From Pseudomonas promysalinigenes (GTDB taxonomy: Bacteria > Pseudomonadota > Gammaproteobacteria > Pseudomonadales > Pseudomonadaceae), in contig NZ_CP077094.1 of assembly GCF_014269025.2 (NCBI RefSeq), positions 2,170,001 through 2,234,000 on the forward strand: a stretch of 64,000 nucleotides of DNA, given 5' to 3'. Made by a program: the position numbers and the translations under genes. The first letter of the stretch is position 1; every line of letters begins with the position of its first letter. The notes under the pieces were generated by a model. The model was given only the letters and a program-made list of their open reading frames with translations, had not been told where the DNA came from and ran no database searches. This document shows, one piece after another, positions 63,167 to 64,000 of the stretch.

Positions 63167-64000
63167 ATGCAATTGAAAACTCTACGCCAGCTTACTATCG
63201 CGCTGCTGACCAGCGCTCTGCTGCCAACAATGGCCAGCGCCGATCAGACGTTGCGCATCGGGTACCAGAAGTCTTCGACCCTGCTGACCCTGCTCAAAGC
63301 CCGTGGCAGCCTTGAGCACCGCCTGCAGGCCCAGGGTATTCGGATTAGCTGGCACGAATTCCCCAGCGGGCTACCGCTGTTGGAAGCACTGAACCTGGGC
63401 AACGTCGACCTATCGGCGGATGTGGCTGACACCGTGCCAGTGTTCACCCAGGCGGCAGGCGCCAAGCTGACCTATTTCGCCCGTGAGGCGCCATCGCCTA
63501 CAGCCCAGGCGATTCTGGTGCCGGCGGACTCGCCGCTCAAGACCCTTTCTGACCTAAAAGGCAAACGTGTTGCAGTGACCAAGGCGGCCGGCAGCCACTA
63601 CCTGCTGATCCAGGCTTTGGCCAAGGCCGGGTTGACTTTCAAGGACATCACACCAGCGTACCTGATTCCTGCTGACGGCAGAGCCGCGTTCGAGAATCAC
63701 AAGGTCGATGCCTGGGTGACCTGGGACCCGTACGTGGCCAGTGCCCAGCGCCAGCAGAACGCGCGCATCCTGGCAGATGGCAGCGATCTGGCCAGCTACC
63801 AGCGCTACTACCTGGCCGGTAGCGACTACGCCAAGGCCCATCCCGAGGTGCTGCAGCAGGTCTATCTTGCTTTGCGAGAGGTCGGGGCCTGGACCAAGGC
63901 CAATCCGGTGGAGGCGGCCCGTATCCTAGGCCCGTTGTGGGGCAACCTCGATAGCTCCACGGTCCAGCAAGCCAATGCACGGCGCAGTTATGACGTGCAG
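63167..64000 (+). CDS. SsuA-like sulfonate-binding protein, 3' end beyond the window
   Basis: 278 residues visible. Signal peptide MQLKTLRQLTIALLTSALLP and TMASAD; core TLRIGYQKSSTLLTLLKARGSLE, WHEFPSGLPLLEALNLGNVDLSADVADTVPVF, DLKGKRVAVTKAAGSHYLLIQALAKAGL and DAWVTWDPYVASAQRQQNARIL, all typical of SsuA. It starts 17 bp after the frameshifted SsuA-like gene and probably leads on to permease and ATPase genes to the right. CTGGAGATCGC is the ribosome site for the ATG at 63167. Confidence 0.9.
   Translation, partial: MQLKTLRQLTIALLTSALLPTMASADQTLRIGYQKSSTLLTLLKARGSLEHRLQAQGIRISWHEFPSGLPLLEALNLGNVDLSADVADTVPVFTQAAGAKLTYFAREAPSPTAQAILVPADSPLKTLSDLKGKRVAVTKAAGSHYLLIQALAKAGLTFKDITPAYLIPADGRAAFENHKVDAWVTWDPYVASAQRQQNARILADGSDLASYQRYYLAGSDYAKAHPEVLQQVYLALREVGAWTKANPVEAARILGPLWGNLDSSTVQQANARRSYDVQ

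Noticed and set aside
1..64000. CRISPR arrays, tRNA and rRNA genes, insertion sequences
   Set aside because: No regularly spaced repeats, no recognisable tRNA or rRNA sequence and no transposase-like protein were found on reading the window.

Overview
The window looks like chromosomal DNA of a Pseudomonas of the P. putida group. The evidence is uniformly GC-rich coding sequence, the gene order pvdQ-like acylase / lpxH / ppiB / glnS / cysS, a ureDABCE-hupE-ureFG operon, a class C beta-lactamase, TamAB, and a degenerate P. putida-type REP element near 37,650. No tRNA, rRNA, insertion sequence or CRISPR array was seen.

Region by region. 1-5,450 (mostly minus strand): carboxynorspermidine decarboxylase running off the left edge, a small DUF2945 protein, a serine/threonine dehydratase-like enzyme with a YheO-type regulator, an amidase and a YghU-type glutathione transferase. 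5,450-10,900: an EamA exporter, four small conserved proteins, AmpC and a bile-acid-type sodium symporter. 10,900-13,600: a TetR regulator divergent from an SDR-like protein and a kappa-GST/HCCA-isomerase-like protein, then a PuuR-like regulator. 13,700-16,720: a periplasmic mini-catalase and cytochrome b561 divergent from an ECF sigma factor and its anti-sigma factor; the two transcripts face each other through mirror-image ECF-type promoters. 16,770-23,870: xthA, a GNAT acetyltransferase and tamAB. 23,870-25,612: two DUF2589 proteins with a phage Mor-like regulator, a small module of unknown role. 25,800-38,440: small proteins, a truncated Fur-like protein, the PvdQ-type acylase, lpxH-ppiB, glnS, cysS, a two-component system, ilvE and a glyoxalase-fold protein.

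38,584-44,275 is a complete urease operon (structural genes ureABC, chaperones ureD, ureE, ureF and ureG, and a HupE/UreJ nickel permease) with a plausible sigma-54 promoter in front.

45,343-64,000 is an organosulfur (sulfonate, thiol and thioether-like) acquisition island. It holds a four-domain rhodanese, a thiol dioxygenase whose residues match 3-mercaptopropionate dioxygenase, three SsuA-like binding proteins (one broken by a +1 C in a C7 tract), two NtaA/DszA-type and one SsuD-type flavin monooxygenases, a complete Opp/Dpp-type ABC importer, a DszC/SfnB-like flavoprotein, a D-2-hydroxyacid dehydrogenase, a class II aldolase and a LysR regulator. Three intergenic regions of the island share AT-rich sequence elements that may be the binding sites of its regulator. 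The inferred role is import of an organosulfur compound, C-S bond cleavage by reduced-flavin enzymes to release sulfite, and disposal of the carbon skeleton. The substrate is not evident from the sequence.
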